A program made the translations under genes and the position numbers. A stretch of DNA of 64,000 nucleotides from Leucosporidium creatinivorum (taxonomy: Eukaryota; Basidiomycota; Microbotryomycetes; Leucosporidiales; Leucosporidiaceae). Every line of letters begins with the position of its first letter. Positions within the stretch are counted from its first letter, which is position 1. A model generated the notes under the pieces. That model made no database searches. It saw only the letters and a program-made list of their open reading frames with translations, and was not told the origin of the DNA. Where the stretch lies: contig BCKL01000019.1 in NCBI GenBank assembly GCA_001600635.1, positions 1-64,000 of the forward strand. Reading direction: 5' to 3'. Shown in pieces: positions 47,370 through 59,126 of the stretch.

Positions 47370-47908
47370 CGTGAAGTGAGGTGTAGTATAAGTGGATAGG
47401 TGCTGAGCGATTTGCTGAGAGAAGGAAGAGAGAGGAAGAGGCGAGTGACCGAGAGATGAAGTGTAGAGAAGGGAGAGAGAGAGGTGAGCTCGGAAGGCGA
47501 GGCGCTCCTTGTTCTCTTCGATCTCTGCTCCAATTGTACCCCGGTTTTTCCGACCGCGGGACACTCGCGGGCCACCATGAATCTTCCTGTGGGGCTCGCC
47601 GGACTTCTGCAAGGCTCATCACGAGGCGGGTTGAAAGTGAGACTCTGATCGCAGGCCTCGGTCGAGGTTCTCAGAAGGGTTCCATTTGCTGTCGGAAGCA
47701 GCAAGCCGGCGCCGCAACAGCCGATGGCGCAGTGAGGCGCAGCGAGGATCCGAGCCCAGAGATTTCCTCGGAATCTCGAGCGGGTTGCTCTCCACCTCGG
47801 CAGTTCGACAATCGCTGCCTCTCTCCTTCTTCCCCCACAACCTCCCTCGCTCTCTCTCCACACTCCCGCTTCTTCTCCACTTCTCTCACCCACATCATAC
47901 ACCACAAC
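47370..47908. promoter_or_regulatory. bidirectional promoter, sugar transporter / GH5
   Basis: 539 bp between opposite start codons. The GH5 side ends in a pyrimidine-rich leader (about 47818-47890) and the context CACAACATG. Shared control by sugar supply is an inference from the arrangement. Confidence 0.55.
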
Positions 47909-50148
47909 ATGCTCGCCAAAGCCGTCCTCAAGTGCGAAGGAAACCAGATCGTCGACGGAGAGGGCAAGGAAGTGATTCTGCGAGGAGTGAGTGGCTGTCG
48001 ACTGTTCTCTGCATCTGCGCGCGCTGATCAGAGTCAACGACCACCTATAGGCATGTCTCGGAGCCTACCTTCTCCAGGAGAACTTCACCAACGGCTACCC
48101 TGGCCACGAGAAGGCCTTCCGAGCCGCAATGCTGCAGCTCATCGGCCAGGAGAAGTACGACTACTTCTGGAACGCCTTCTACACCAACTTTTACTCGGAA
48201 GCGGACGCCGAGTGGTTCGCGTCTATCGGCCTCAACATGCAGCGCCTCGCCATCAACTACCGCCATTTGTCGGACGACCTCGACCCCTACGTGATTAACG
48301 AGGCTGGTTTCAAGTGGATCGACCGAGTCGTCAAACGTGTGAGCTACCCCTTCCGCTTCTCTCGCGAGCGCAGCAAGCCCTGCACTCCGATGCGGCCGGT
48401 TCGGCGCTGGCTCGGCGCAGGCGAGACAACCTTCCGCGCTCGATACTGACGTTCCCTCGCCCTAATGTCGCTCCTAGAACGGAGACGCTGGTATCTACAC
48501 CATCCTCGACCTTCACGCGGCTCCTGGCGGTCAGAACTTTGTAAGTCTGCTCTCGGCGCCAGTGACTTTTTAGCTTTGAGCTGATTCTACTGATGCCTCA
48601 AGGACTGGCACTCAGACAACAACATGCCTGATGCTCTTCTATGGGAGTTCAAGGAGTTCCAAGGTGAGTCTGACTGTTCTCACGCGCACCGAGAAGCGCG
48701 AAAGCTGATCGCCGAGCTCCTTGCTCGCAGACCGAACCGTTCGCATTTGGGAGGCAATTGCGGCTAGGTATGCAGGGAACCCTCGGATCGCAGGCTACAA
48801 CCTTCTCAACGAGCCAAGCGACAAGTCGCTGGGGGCTACTCGTCTTCTCTCGTTCTACAAGCGGCTCGGCGACGCCGTTCGCGCTGTCGACCCCGACCAC
48901 ATCATCTGCTTCGACGGCAACACTTTCGGTGCCGAGTAAGTAGTCTTTCCTTCGCTTTCTCTCCTAGCCTGTATGCTGACGAGCTCCCTCCTCGCTCGTC
49001 CTTACCCCGCCTGTCCTTCGCCTCTCGCTATTCTTGTGCCCAGCTTCCGCGACTTCGACGCAGCAGGATTCACCTTCGAGAACGCTATCTACTCGTGCCA
49101 TGACTGTAAGCTATCTACTATATCATCCGCTGAACTCTTGCTGACGGCTTCGCTCGCGCAGACTCGATGTTCGGCTTCCCCATGGGCAAGACCTTCACCG
49201 GCTCGGAGGAGGACAAGCAGAAGGTCAGGAAGGACTATGAGCGCAAGATTGGATTCTCCAAGAAGACCAACAGCCCGATCTGGAACGGCGAGTTCGGCCC
49301 AGTCTACGCTACCGAGGAGGTCGACGGCCCCGGCTGGCAAGCCATCAACGACGCTCGCTACGCCGCGCTGGGAGAACAGCTTCGTGTTTACAAAGTGAGT
49401 TTGTCGCTATGAGCCTCTGAATACAGGGTCGAGCCTGTTGAGGGCGCGGAGACGACTTGGCCCGAGCCATTCGCTTCGCGTCGCTTCATGCTCCGCTAGT
49501 CGGCAGTCACTGATGCACTACTTTGCTACACAGGCGGATCGCATCAGCTGGACCATCTGGCTATACAAGGTGAGCTTCAGCGACGCGCAGCTCGGTGCTT
49601 GGTGCTGACTTCAGCTTCTCGCTGCCCAGGATATCGGCATTCAAGGCCTCGTACACGCCAAGACCGACTCGCCTTGGATCAAGCTCTTCGGCGCTGCGAT
49701 TTCTCGTAAACGCAAGATCGCCATGGAATTCTGGGGTACCGACGACACCGAGACGACCAGTAAGCTTTTCTCGCTTACTCGGCGCTCATACTGCCTCTCG
49801 GCGCGCTCCAACTGCCTCTCGGCGTGCACCTCTCGCTTACACCAGCTACTTTATATACGCTCTTACTTACCCTCATAACCTACAGAGCACTTCCAACCCG
49901 TCCTCGACTTTATCGAACGCGACCTCCCCGAGGCCGTTCCCTCGTACCCTCCCTTCTGGTCCCTCAAGCAGCACCTCTACCGCCGCACGCTTTACAGCTG
50001 GCTCTCCGACAACATGAACGACAACTTCGTCGCTCCCATGGCCGATCTTTCCTTCGAGGACCTCGACGAGCTGGCCTCGACTTTCAAGTTTGAGAACTGC
50101 GACAAGCGCGAGCAGCTCTTGCAGCTGTTGCAGGCCGAGGCCAACTAG
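47909..50148 (+). CDS. glycoside hydrolase family 5 (cellulase-superfamily) protein
   Basis: Retaining beta-glycosidase with a TIM-barrel fold. The start at 47909 gives MLAKAVLKCEGNQIVDGEGK, then after an intron ACLGAYLLQENFTNGYPGHE, a typical opening of a cytosolic GH5 group found in bacteria and fungi. Barrel marks: NMQRLAINYRH (beta-2 Arg), GIYTILDLHAAPGGQNFDWH, RIAGYNLLNEPSDKS with the acid/base Glu in NEP, HIICFDGNTFG, and SPIWNGEFGPVYATEE with the nucleophile Glu. The C-terminal ~100 residues (LYRRTLYSWLSDNMND, then a helical tail) lie outside the barrel. Eight or so introns; about 500 residues; stop at 50146-50148. No signal peptide or membrane anchor, so it is probably intracellular. 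Substrate could be a beta-glucan, mannan or glycoside oligomer; I do not assign a subfamily. Confidence 0.9.
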
Positions 50149-50189
50149 TATAGCTTCTCTGTATGTATTTACACCTCATCTGATCAGTA

Positions 50190-50640
50190 CATCTTGCTGG
50201 TCCTGTACATGAGAGAGCGAGCCTTCCTCCGAGGGATCGCCGAATGTGAGAGAGGGGTCTGGCGCTCGGCGCAGTGGAAGTCTATGTCGGTGAGGGAGTT
50301 TGTGGCCTGCGTTGTTGGTCCGAAGAATATTCGCCTAACCCCGTGAAGAACACTCATCTTGTCCAAGGCCTGTGTGAGTACGAGAGCAGATCAACGAGAG
50401 CCCTTCCTCGAACAACCATCGCCGAACTCACGTCGGAGGCGCTCTGAGGGGCCTAGTAGAGCGGGACACAGGCTGTCTTGCCTGCCTCTGAGGCTCGTCG
50501 ACAGCTCGAGAGAACGACAGCATTCGATGGCTTTGGCCGAGTCGAGTAGAGCCCGCCTCTGCGAGACCGCCGAGAGCTTCGCCGAGAGGTCGACTCGGCC
50601 TAGAAATGTCGAACGGAAGCAAGACTTGCGTTGCATTCTA
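50190..50640 (-). pseudogene. truncated fragment of the neighbouring ABC transporter (NBD1 region)
   Basis: This ~400-bp relic resembles 55320-55650 of the full ABC gene, same strand. Readable remnants are DSAKAIECCRSLELSTSL ([18 protein letters not shown] in the full gene) and, past an intron, TDIDFHCAERQT ([12 protein letters not shown]). The intron between them is kept, with the shared run CATCGCCGAAC. The flanking exons are absent, so it is a relic. Divergence is clearly greater than for the sugar-transporter fragment, so it is probably older. It lies between the GH5 stop (50148) and the ABC stop (50729). Confidence 0.8.
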
Positions 50641-50728
50641 CCGAGACTATAGTGTAACAGATTAGCGAAACGAGAGTAGTAGAGAGAGGGTCTATTAGGT
50701 TGTATGATGTGCTCGGCGACCCTCAACT

Positions 50729-53700
50729 CTACTCCTTCTTGACCTTCTCCTCCTTCTGCTTCTTGGGCACACGAGCGAGCCAGTAGATGAAGAGGGCGGC
50801 GGCGACGTTGAAGGCGATGAAGCCGAACAGGATGCCGAAATCTCTCCAGCGGTTGGCGTAGTTGCTCGAGATGGAGGCAAGGAAGACGTTGGTGTTCGAG
50901 ATGCTGTGATGATGCAAGAGGGCGGGTCAGCTGCGTATCCGAGGCAGCTTATACGGCCTAGTTAGACTGAGCCGTGATCCGAAAGCTAGGCGAGCATCGG
51001 CTGAGCTGCAACTTGCGCCGAGCGCACGCCAAAGTCGAGTCGAGTCGAGAAGTGAAGACTCACGCGCAGAACTCGCAGCCCGAGGTAGCCGCCTCGTCGA
51101 CGAGGTATCCTCCGTACAGGCTCTTGTACTGCGCCATGTACTCGCCGCAAGTGCCGCTCGGCGGCTCAAAGTGGAGCAGCTCGATGTCCGAGCAGACGAC
51201 CTTGGTGTTGCCAACAGCAGTGGTGAGCATGCCCTCAATGAGGTACTGTAAAGTGAGTCAAAGTCAGCAGGAGTCGAGGCATGGCGTGAGAGACCTCGGC
51301 GCACCGTGAAGGGCGAGATTCGGTACTGACGAGCGGAGACGAAGTCAGCGAGAAGGTCGGCGAGACCGGAACGGCGAAGAATCGAACTCACCATGAAGAT
51401 CCAGAAACGAGGAAGGGTCGAAGGGCCAGCGAGGACACTGAGGAGGGAGAATGAGCGTCAGCAAGTGCTGTTCGGCTGAGGCAAGTCGACCCCAATGGCA
51501 CGACGACAGTCGCTTAGACGCAGCTCGGGCGAGATAGCCGGCGAGGCCACTCGAACTCAAGACAAAGGAAGAAAGTGCGCACCCGCAAAAGATCAAACAC
51601 AGCGAGAAGAGAAGGTTGGCGATGTTGCCCGCCGTTTCGGACGACTCGATTCCAGCGATGATCATGGAGGTGAAGGTGGAGGTCTGTGGAAGACGCGGTC
51701 AGTGCTAAACTGTATCTTGAAGGCGAGCAACGTACGAAGAGAAGGAACTCCTGGACAAGGAGGAAGAAGAGGGCTCCTCGCTCGTGAACGGCGTCCGTCG
51801 GCTCCGCATTCCTCCACAGACCGATAGGGTAGTAGTAGCACAAGAAGATTAGAAGAGCGGCGAAGGCGTTGTAGCTGTGGGAGGGTGCAGGGTCAGCGGA
51901 GGGAGAGCGAGGAGGAGCTCGGCGCCCGGCGCTCGGCGCTCGGCTCGAGCCCTGAGAGAGTGATGAAGGACTCACGGAAGCTCGACGATCATAGACGAGA
52001 GCATGAAAACCTTCCAGCTGTACGTCTTGGCCGGTCGCTCTCGAGCTTCGTAGAGAGCGCGCTGTGTCTCGAAGTGGGGCATGACTGTGAGGCGAACGGG
52101 GTCAGCTCTGCTCGCTCAGTACGCTAACCTTAAGGGACTCACTTTGCTGGACGAGGTTTCCAAAGATGGTCATGAGCATGAAGAGCGAGAACATCTGATT
52201 CTGAAGTCCCTGCTGGCTCGTGTCGGCGCGGAAGAAGGAGAAGCCGATGAAGAGGCCCGAGAGGGTGCAGAGGACGATCTTGGAGTAGATGTACGAGGGT
52301 GTACGCCAGTACTGCTGGAAGACCCTCCACTGGACCTCGCGAAACTGCGCCGAGAAGGGGGCGGCGAACTCGCCTGTGGCGGGGGCCTCAGTGCTCGTCT
52401 CGGCGGCCATGAGCTGCTTCTCCGACTTGTGTCCTCCACGTTCGGCCTCCATACGATGCAGCTCGTCCGTGACGGCGACGCGCTCGGGTGAGTCGAGCCA
52501 GGTCTGGTGCCAGTCGATGTCGGTGTGGGAGCCGGGGGCGGCGCCGATGACCTGTGGGAAGGTAGGGAAGGGTCAGCAGATGGTGAGAGAGGCTATAGCG
52601 AGGCAGAGAATCACCTCGAGCATCCACTCAGCGGGATTGGCGTCGGCGGGGCAGGGATGGGCTCCGTTTCGCTCGAAATATTGGGTGAGGCGGCGCGAGC
52701 TTTCTCCGATCTCATCGAAATAGATGGTCCTCCCTCCTTTGGCGAGGAAAAGGAGCCGATCGAACCTGGCAAATAACTGCGCCGAGGGTTGATGAATTGT
52801 GCAGAGGATGGCCTGTCCGTGGGCCGCGAGCTTGGTGAGGAGGTCAAGGATGGCCCAGGATGTCTGCGAATCGAGCCCCGACGTCGGCTCATCACAGAAC
52901 AGAAGTAGAGCTGGCTTGGCTGCAAGCTCCACGCCGATGGTGAGTCGTTTTCTCTGCTCGACGTTGAGGCCTTCTCCGGGGATTCCGACGACGGCGTCGG
53001 CGTAGGCTTCCATGTCGAGTAGTCCGATTACCTCGTCGACGTAGGCGAGCTTCTCCTCGCGGGAGATGTGGGCCGGTTGACGAAGGAGCGCCGAGAAGTT
53101 GAGCGCCTCGCGGACGGTCGAAGTCGAGAGATGAAGGTCTTGCTGCTGGACGTAGCCTGTTGGACGAGAGTCGCCGTTAGCTCTACTGTGCTGGAGTCTT
53201 CTGTGCATGAGTCTCCTCTGTACAAGAAGAAGAAGAAGGAAGCTGAAGAAGGAAGCTGCAACTGACCAGTCTTGCGCTGGAACGAGTCGTCGCGCTGCTG
53301 ACCGTCGACGAGCATCTTGCCGGTGACGACTCCCATGGTGACGCGAGTGGCGAGGACGTCGAGGAGCGTCGTCTTGCCTGCTCCCGAGACTCCCATGAGA
53401 GCGGTGAGGGTACCAGGCTTCACCCAGCCGTCGACATGATCGAGGATTCGGCGCTCCTCTCCCTTGATCTTGATACTGCGAACGGAGAGACGAAGGGTCA
53501 GCTCGGTCGATAAACGAAGAAGGTCACAGCGCTCACTCGTAGACGACGTCCTCCCACTGGAAAATGGCGGTCTGAGGAGGGATCATGCTGACGTCCTTGG
53601 GAGCCTGCGAGATGGTCTTGGTGACGGGAGCGCCCGATTCGAGGTCGTTGGTGCGCTTGACGTGCTTCTTGTGACCGCGCTGGAAGAGGAGAACCTCTCC

Positions 53701-56700
53701 CTTGCTCTTCTTCGCCGTGATGTACTCGGCAGCTCCGAGGTAGGTGCAGCAGAAGCCAACTGCGAACGGGGGATCGAGATCAGCCTCGGCTTGGACGCCT
53801 TAGTCGAGCTCTTCCACTCACCGATGAAGACGATGATGATGCCAATGTTGCGCCACTTGTGTCCTACGTAGTAGTCAAACGAGGTGTTGATGTAGTCGTC
53901 GCCGTTGACGAAGTTCGAACCAGCCACCGAGCCGACGGTCGAGCACACGCGGTCGAGCCCTGTAGCGCCTTCGTAGCCGGGTCCAGCAGGAACGAACGAG
54001 GCGCAGGGGTAGGTCTGACCATGGAACTCGTTGACCTGCAGCCGAGCGAGCGAGAGGCAGAGGTCAGCTCCGACTCGCCCTCGACTCGCTCTCGTTTCGA
54101 CTCACCATGAGCGCCTCAAATCCGTAGGCGATGGGGTCCAGGTAGTTCATCCATCGACTCCAGCCAAGCATGTTGCGCGTAGGAATGACGAATCCAGTGT
54201 AGATGACGAGGGCGACTGAGAGGGGGAAGGGAGAGGAAGAAGGTCAGCTCTCGAGCTCGTTCCCGCGAGTCTCCTTCGCCGCTCCCCAGCTCACGGATTA
54301 AGACGGCGGCGGGTGCGAGAGCCTGTGAAAGGGTCCTTGATGCACTGGCGATAGTGCGGAAGATCATCGACATAGCGAGGGTGAGGAGGAAGCTCGTACT
54401 GTTGAAGCCGAGACTGGTCAGCTCTCGTTCTCCCCTGGGCGCCGCTCGACCTCAAACTCACAGGGTGAAGAAGAAGAAGGGTCCGACTTCTCGCCTCAAG
54501 TTGGACATGAAGTAGATGACGAGTGAGAAAAAGATGCAGTTGAGGACCTTGTAAGGGATGTCGCAGAGCATGGAGGCGAACGCCTCGGCCGAGGGGTGGT
54601 AGAAGGCGTAACGGGTGTGCTTCTCGACGATGTTGCGTTGCGAGTAGAGGGTGAGGATCTTTGTGGTGAGGTGGATGAGCTGTTGAGCCACTGTGGCTCA
54701 GCCGAAGCCACTCACCTCGAGCACCGAGGAGAATGCGGCCATCAAAATCGCAAAGAAGAGGAGGGCGCCACGTTGGTAGAAGCTGGCGGTGGTGAAAGGC
54801 ATGTTGTAAAAGACGGATCCGATAATGAGTGCCATAATAGAGTTGCCTGTGGGAAGAAAGAATTCGAAGATCAGCTTCGGCGCTCTCCCTGTCCTCTCCT
54901 CGACGCCCGAACAACTCACCGATCAACGCCGTGAGGGTGATCTCAGGGTTGCCAACAAGACGACGGAATCCTCGCCACACGCAGAGCTCGATCTGCTTGG
55001 CGTACGAGAGGGTGTAGGGCGAGGAGACGCGCCTGCGAATGAACGCCGAGATATCAGTCAGCGAAGCTTCGAGCTCCAAAGCTACACGTCAACTCACTGT
55101 CCTCGAGACTGCTGAGCCTTGCGAGACGCGACAAACTTGTCGAGGTACTCGCCGCCGACCTTGTAGGTCTGGTTGTACTCCTCAATCTCGGCGATGAGAC
55201 GCTTGTACTCGTCGCTCGCCTTCCAGCGCTGGACGAACTCGTCGGGCGTCTGAGGGGTCGACTTCTCGAATCCGGGCTGGGTGGCGCGCTCGAGGTCCGA
55301 AGTGAGGGAGGTGAGGAAGTCGGCGGTGGTCTGTCGCTCGGGGCAGTGGAAGCCCATGTCGGTGAAGAACTTCTTGGCTTCCGTGCATCGACCGAAGTAG
55401 ATCTGCCTGCCCTCATAGAGCACGGTGACCTTGTCGAACACCTGTGCGATTTGGAGAGCGGATCAGCTAAAGCCCTCTCTCGAACAAACATCGCCGAACA
55501 GTGAACTCACATCGTAGGCGCTCTGAGGGGCTTGGTAGAGCGAAACACAGGCCGTCTTGCCTCCGAGGCTGGTCGAGAGCTTGAGCGACCGACAGAACTC
55601 GATAGCATTGGCGGAGTCGAGTCCACGAGTCGAGTTGTCCCAGCACTGGAGAGGGGCGCCGGAGAGCGAGGCTTCGGCGATGGTGACTCGCTTGCGCTCT
55701 CCTCCCGAGACTCCTCGGATGAAGTCGTTGCCGACCTTGGTGTTGATGGTGTGCGAGATTCCGAGGATGGCCATGGTGACATCTCGAACGTGCTCGGCGT
55801 ACTCCTTCCTCGAGACGCCGCCGGGCGTGTGGCGAGGAGCGCGAGCCTGCAGAGGAGCAAAGTTAGCGGCCAGAAAGATCTGACGAAGATGTAGTGATAT
55901 AGAACGCACCCTTGCGGCGAAGGAGAGGGTGTCGCCGACGGAAAGCTGAGGGAAATGGACGTCGACCTTGATCGCCGAGAAACGGGTTAGCGACGGAAGG
56001 GAGGCATTATGAGGTACAGACACACCTCGGCGGTGTAGATGGCCTCTCCTCGGAAGTCCTTGTGCATCTGCTTGGCGCTGATGCCTGTAGCGGAGCGAGA
56101 AAGAGTCAGCTCGGCCGAATCGCCGAGAGTAAGGGGTAAGCTCCAACTCACCCTCGTAGTTGATGTCGCCCTCGACGGTGAAGCCGTCAATCTCTCCAGC
56201 AACAGTCTTGAGGAATGTAGAGCAGCCACTGCGAGGTTGGAATGGCGATCAGCGACGTCGACCAGCGAGCTATGAGACGCGCCCGAGCGCTCCGCTGAGG
56301 CAGGGAGAGGCGAGAAAGGAAGGGCATAGCTCACCTGCCAGGAGGACCAAGTACAACTAGCATCTCTCCGCTGCGAACGAGCCCGTCCATGTCGCGCAAG
56401 ATATCGATGCGCTGACCTTTGTTGCCGGCGAGACGACTGACCAGCCCTTGAAGCTGGAGGGGCGCCGACGACACGGTGGTCTGGTAATCCGTCGAGGATC
56501 CGTAGCCGTAAGCCGACAAATCCCTGAAGGCGATTCCAGCCCTCCTGGCAGGGTTGTTGGGATCCTCCGACTGCATTCGAAGCATCGACTCGCTCCAAGC
56601 GCGAGCGCTGAAGTTCGGCGAAGCTGGGTCGAGGTGAGATCCTTCGGCGTTGTCGAAGGGGGTTTTGGGACCTTCACCCTTGCTTGCTGAGCGCTGGGAT

Positions 56701-56810
56701 TGGCGAGTGAAGGTGCGAGCGAGGTCGTGGACCTGCTCGTGTGGGAATGGCTGCTCTGCATCGCCGGCGGTGGCCGAGGATGCGCTGCTGCCTGACGCAG
56801 AGGGATCCAT
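50729..56810 (-). CDS. PDR-type ABC transporter (ABCG full transporter)
   Basis: Plasma-membrane ATP-driven exporter of drugs, lipids or other hydrophobic compounds, with reverse order NBD1-TMD1-NBD2-TMD2. The start at 56810 gives [20 protein letters not shown] and a Ser-rich lead with FTRQSQR. NBD1: Walker A GPPGSGCST (Cys replaces the usual Lys, normal for this site in PDR proteins), signature [13 protein letters not shown], Walker [15 protein letters not shown]1: [63 protein letters not shown]2: [54 protein letters not shown]2: [38 protein letters not shown], and a loop with paired cysteines (SGCEFC). It ends in a Lys-rich tail, [11 protein letters not shown], stop 50729-50731. More than 20 short introns; about 1,450-1,500 residues; apparently intact. 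Confidence 0.94.
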
Positions 56811-58308
56811 CTTGTTGGACGACAGTGTGAGTGAGTGTTGCTCTTGTGGAGCGCGAGTGAGGAGAGAGAAAGCGCGAGCCAAGTTTGCCCTCTCTAGAGC
56901 CCTTCGGAAGCGGCAGAGCTGAGCCGCCCACGTAAAACTGCTGGCTCCCGGCCGGGCTTCCGCATGAGCGCGACTCTTCAGGTGGTCAAAGGTGAATTGC
57001 AATGGTCAAAGGAGGTGTAAGCAGGGCTCCCCGAGAGTGGGGCAGCAAGAGGAACTTTCTGAGAGCAAGAAGAAAAGGAGGCGAGCAGCTTCGCCGAATC
57101 GCCGAAGTGTAACAACTCGGCCTGTAGGTCCAGGCAGGCGAGTGCTCCGAGCTATAGTAGCAGGGTGAGCGGTTTACCACCTATCCTGCAGTGTTATGAT
57201 GGCGTTAACGCTGCTTGCAATCTCTCAGTAAACTCGTTTACGTCCTCCGCCGAGCTGCTCAGACGTTGGTTTACAAAGTGCTCGTTCTTCTTTGTCTTGC
57301 CGGCTCAGATGAGCTTGGCATGAACGAAAGAACGTGTTGTAGTACACCCGAGCTCAAACGCGAGCAAACACACCTTCCCCATGCTCCCACCGAGGTTGAG
57401 GAGCGAGGGCTTCGGCTCGCTGTTCCGACATTTTCTTGGCTAACTTCTCCGAGATGTCAGGAAACGAATGCCTGGTTGGTCTTCTGTCATTTGGATGACT
57501 TCTGTGGAGGTGGTCGGTAAGAACCCCGCTGAGCCCTTGCAGCTGTCGCAGAGCAAGGCCAACTGTCTTCGCCGAGCAGCTGTCCTCTCCTGGATGAAGC
57601 ACGCTTTAATAGCTTGGAGGGTAGCTTCAGCTTCTTTAGTTTACTCACTCTTGAGTGTTGCCTCTCGAAGGTGACCCGTGCATGTCAAAACGGCTCACGA
57701 CGAGCCGGCCGGGGTGAGCGCTCTCACTCGGCTGACGTACTTCTGCACGAGCTCAGTCGGGTTTGTCAGAGGGTGTGTACTGCATTCAATTGACTTTGGT
57801 GTGATCTGTCAGACATCCCATTCAGTGAGCAGGCCGTTCCCTGGCCTGCCGAGAGGGGACTTGCGAAGCTCGTCGCTCTTCACCGGCACTCCCAGCCTCA
57901 AGTTCAGCTTCTCGTCCCTTGTTGGCTACATTCCAGTGGAATGTCGCCGTGTGTGTAGGCGCTTTCTACAACTACCAAGTCAGGTGAAGATGGACATTGG
58001 GCCGGTAGGGAAGCCGCCTTCCCAAGCGCCGAGCAGACTGTCAAGCGCAGTCCTCCCTGCTTGCATGACACTAGGTACGACAGCCCTGCAGGATGATGAG
58101 CACCTCTTAAGTGTACTGTACCTTGACTAGGCCACGGTAGAGGTAGAGGTCAAAGAAGGTCAAAGGGCAGGAGCGGAAGGCTACCGTGCTCGGCGCCGGG
58201 CTGCGAGGGCGCGGAGCGCCCTCTGTGGGTCTTGTGGCGGGCCAGGGAGGTACAGGGTGCAAAAAATGAGTGTGCTGGGCTTGCCCAGCAGCAAAAGAGA
58301 AGTAAATG
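56811..58308. other. 1.5-kb intergenic region, no recognised gene
   Basis: Upstream of the ABC gene and downstream of the tRNA. It should hold the ABC promoter (right-hand part not assigned). Several short open frames occur on both strands but none has convincing splice signals or family likeness. A GC-rich dyad-like stretch (GGGCGCGGAGCGCCC-like) lies near 58208-58222. Confidence 0.5.
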
Positions 58309-58414
58309 CGACGTTGGCAGGACTCGAACCTACGCCCTCAGAGAGGATTAGCTGAACTTGTTACTTGTAGTAAGCAATTCGAGGCTAACGCAGTAACCAC
58401 TTTGCTACAACGCC
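58309..58414 (-). tRNA. tRNA-Ser(CGA) with a 24-nt intron
   Basis: Read 5' to 3' on the minus strand from 58414. The 7-bp acceptor stem GGCGTTG pairs fully with CAACGTC (one G-T), discriminator G at 58309. The D arm contains the A box TAGCAAAGTGG. The anticodon stem TTAGC/GCTAA closes a loop CTCGAA-A with anticodon CGA, interrupted after position 37 by a 24-nt intron. The long variable arm CCTC-TCT-GAGG is diagnostic of serine (or leucine) tRNAs, and the T arm GTAGG-TTCGAGT-CCTGC carries a good B box. Mature length is 82 nt, right for tRNA-Ser. A Pol III stop (TTTT) lies about 15 nt downstream. It decodes TCG. An intron in tRNA-Ser(CGA) is also known in budding yeast. Its 5' end abuts the tandem repeat array. 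Confidence 0.93.
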
Positions 58415-59008
58415 TAAAGAGATAACAGCTAATCCCTCTCTGACCAACTCAGTCTCGCCGATGGAGCAGAGACAGCGGAAGGGAGGGGAAAGAGCAGCGC
58501 CGAGGTCCGAGTCGACAGTATGGTCAAGCCTTCTCAGTCGCCTTGAAGGGTCTCACTGGTAGCTGTAGCATAGTAGACTCAAACTCTGTGCTCTCAGGCT
58601 CCCCTGCTGCCCCGCTCCCAGCTCTCGACGGGGTCAAGCTTCGGCGCTCGGCTCGAGCCAGAAGCGAAGAGGGACAGTAGCTTTACAAGTCCCAAGACCC
58701 TCCCCCTATCTCGGCAACGCAGTAACCACTTTGCTACAACGCCGTTAGAGATGCACGCTAATCCCCCTCTGTCCAACTCAGTCTCGCCGCAGTGGAGCAG
58801 AGAGAGCGAAAGGAAGGGTGGACAGCCAGCTGGAAGCGCCGAGGTCAGAGTCAACGCAAGTGTGAAGCCTTCTCAGTTTGATGAAAGAGTCTCAGTCGCA
58901 TCTTTAGTGTAGTAGAGCCGATCCCTGTACTCTCAGCCTCCCCCGCTGCCCCGCTCTCAGCTCACGACGGGGTCAAGCTTCGGCGCTCGGTCCCCGCTCT
59001 CTCAGAGC
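58387..59008 (-). repeat. tandem ~330-bp repeat array with tRNA-Ser 5' end, right copy
   Basis: Starts inside the true tRNA-Ser gene: its first 28 nt are the first repeat landmark, ending at 58414. The next landmark ends at 58743, a spacing of 329 bp, and a partial third unit ends near 59008. From 58387 to about 58620 the sequence is nearly identical to 158-390 in the left array; the later parts match with scattered differences. Orientation is the same in both arrays, so they are long-range direct repeats about 58 kb apart. Beyond 59008 the sequence is unrelated. Confidence 0.8.
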
Positions 59009-59126
59009 AGGTAATAGACGATAGCACCTTCACGTGCAACATGCCAAGCTCGGCACAGGACGCCTCTAGCTGATCATACACCACGTCCCACTGCTTACTC
59101 TACATGCCCACCGTCCTCAGCAAGCC

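Noticed and set aside
57215-58130. Several 60-150-codon open frames between the ABC gene and the tRNA
   Set aside because: They overlap on both strands, lack splice signals and recognisable motifs, and look like chance frames.
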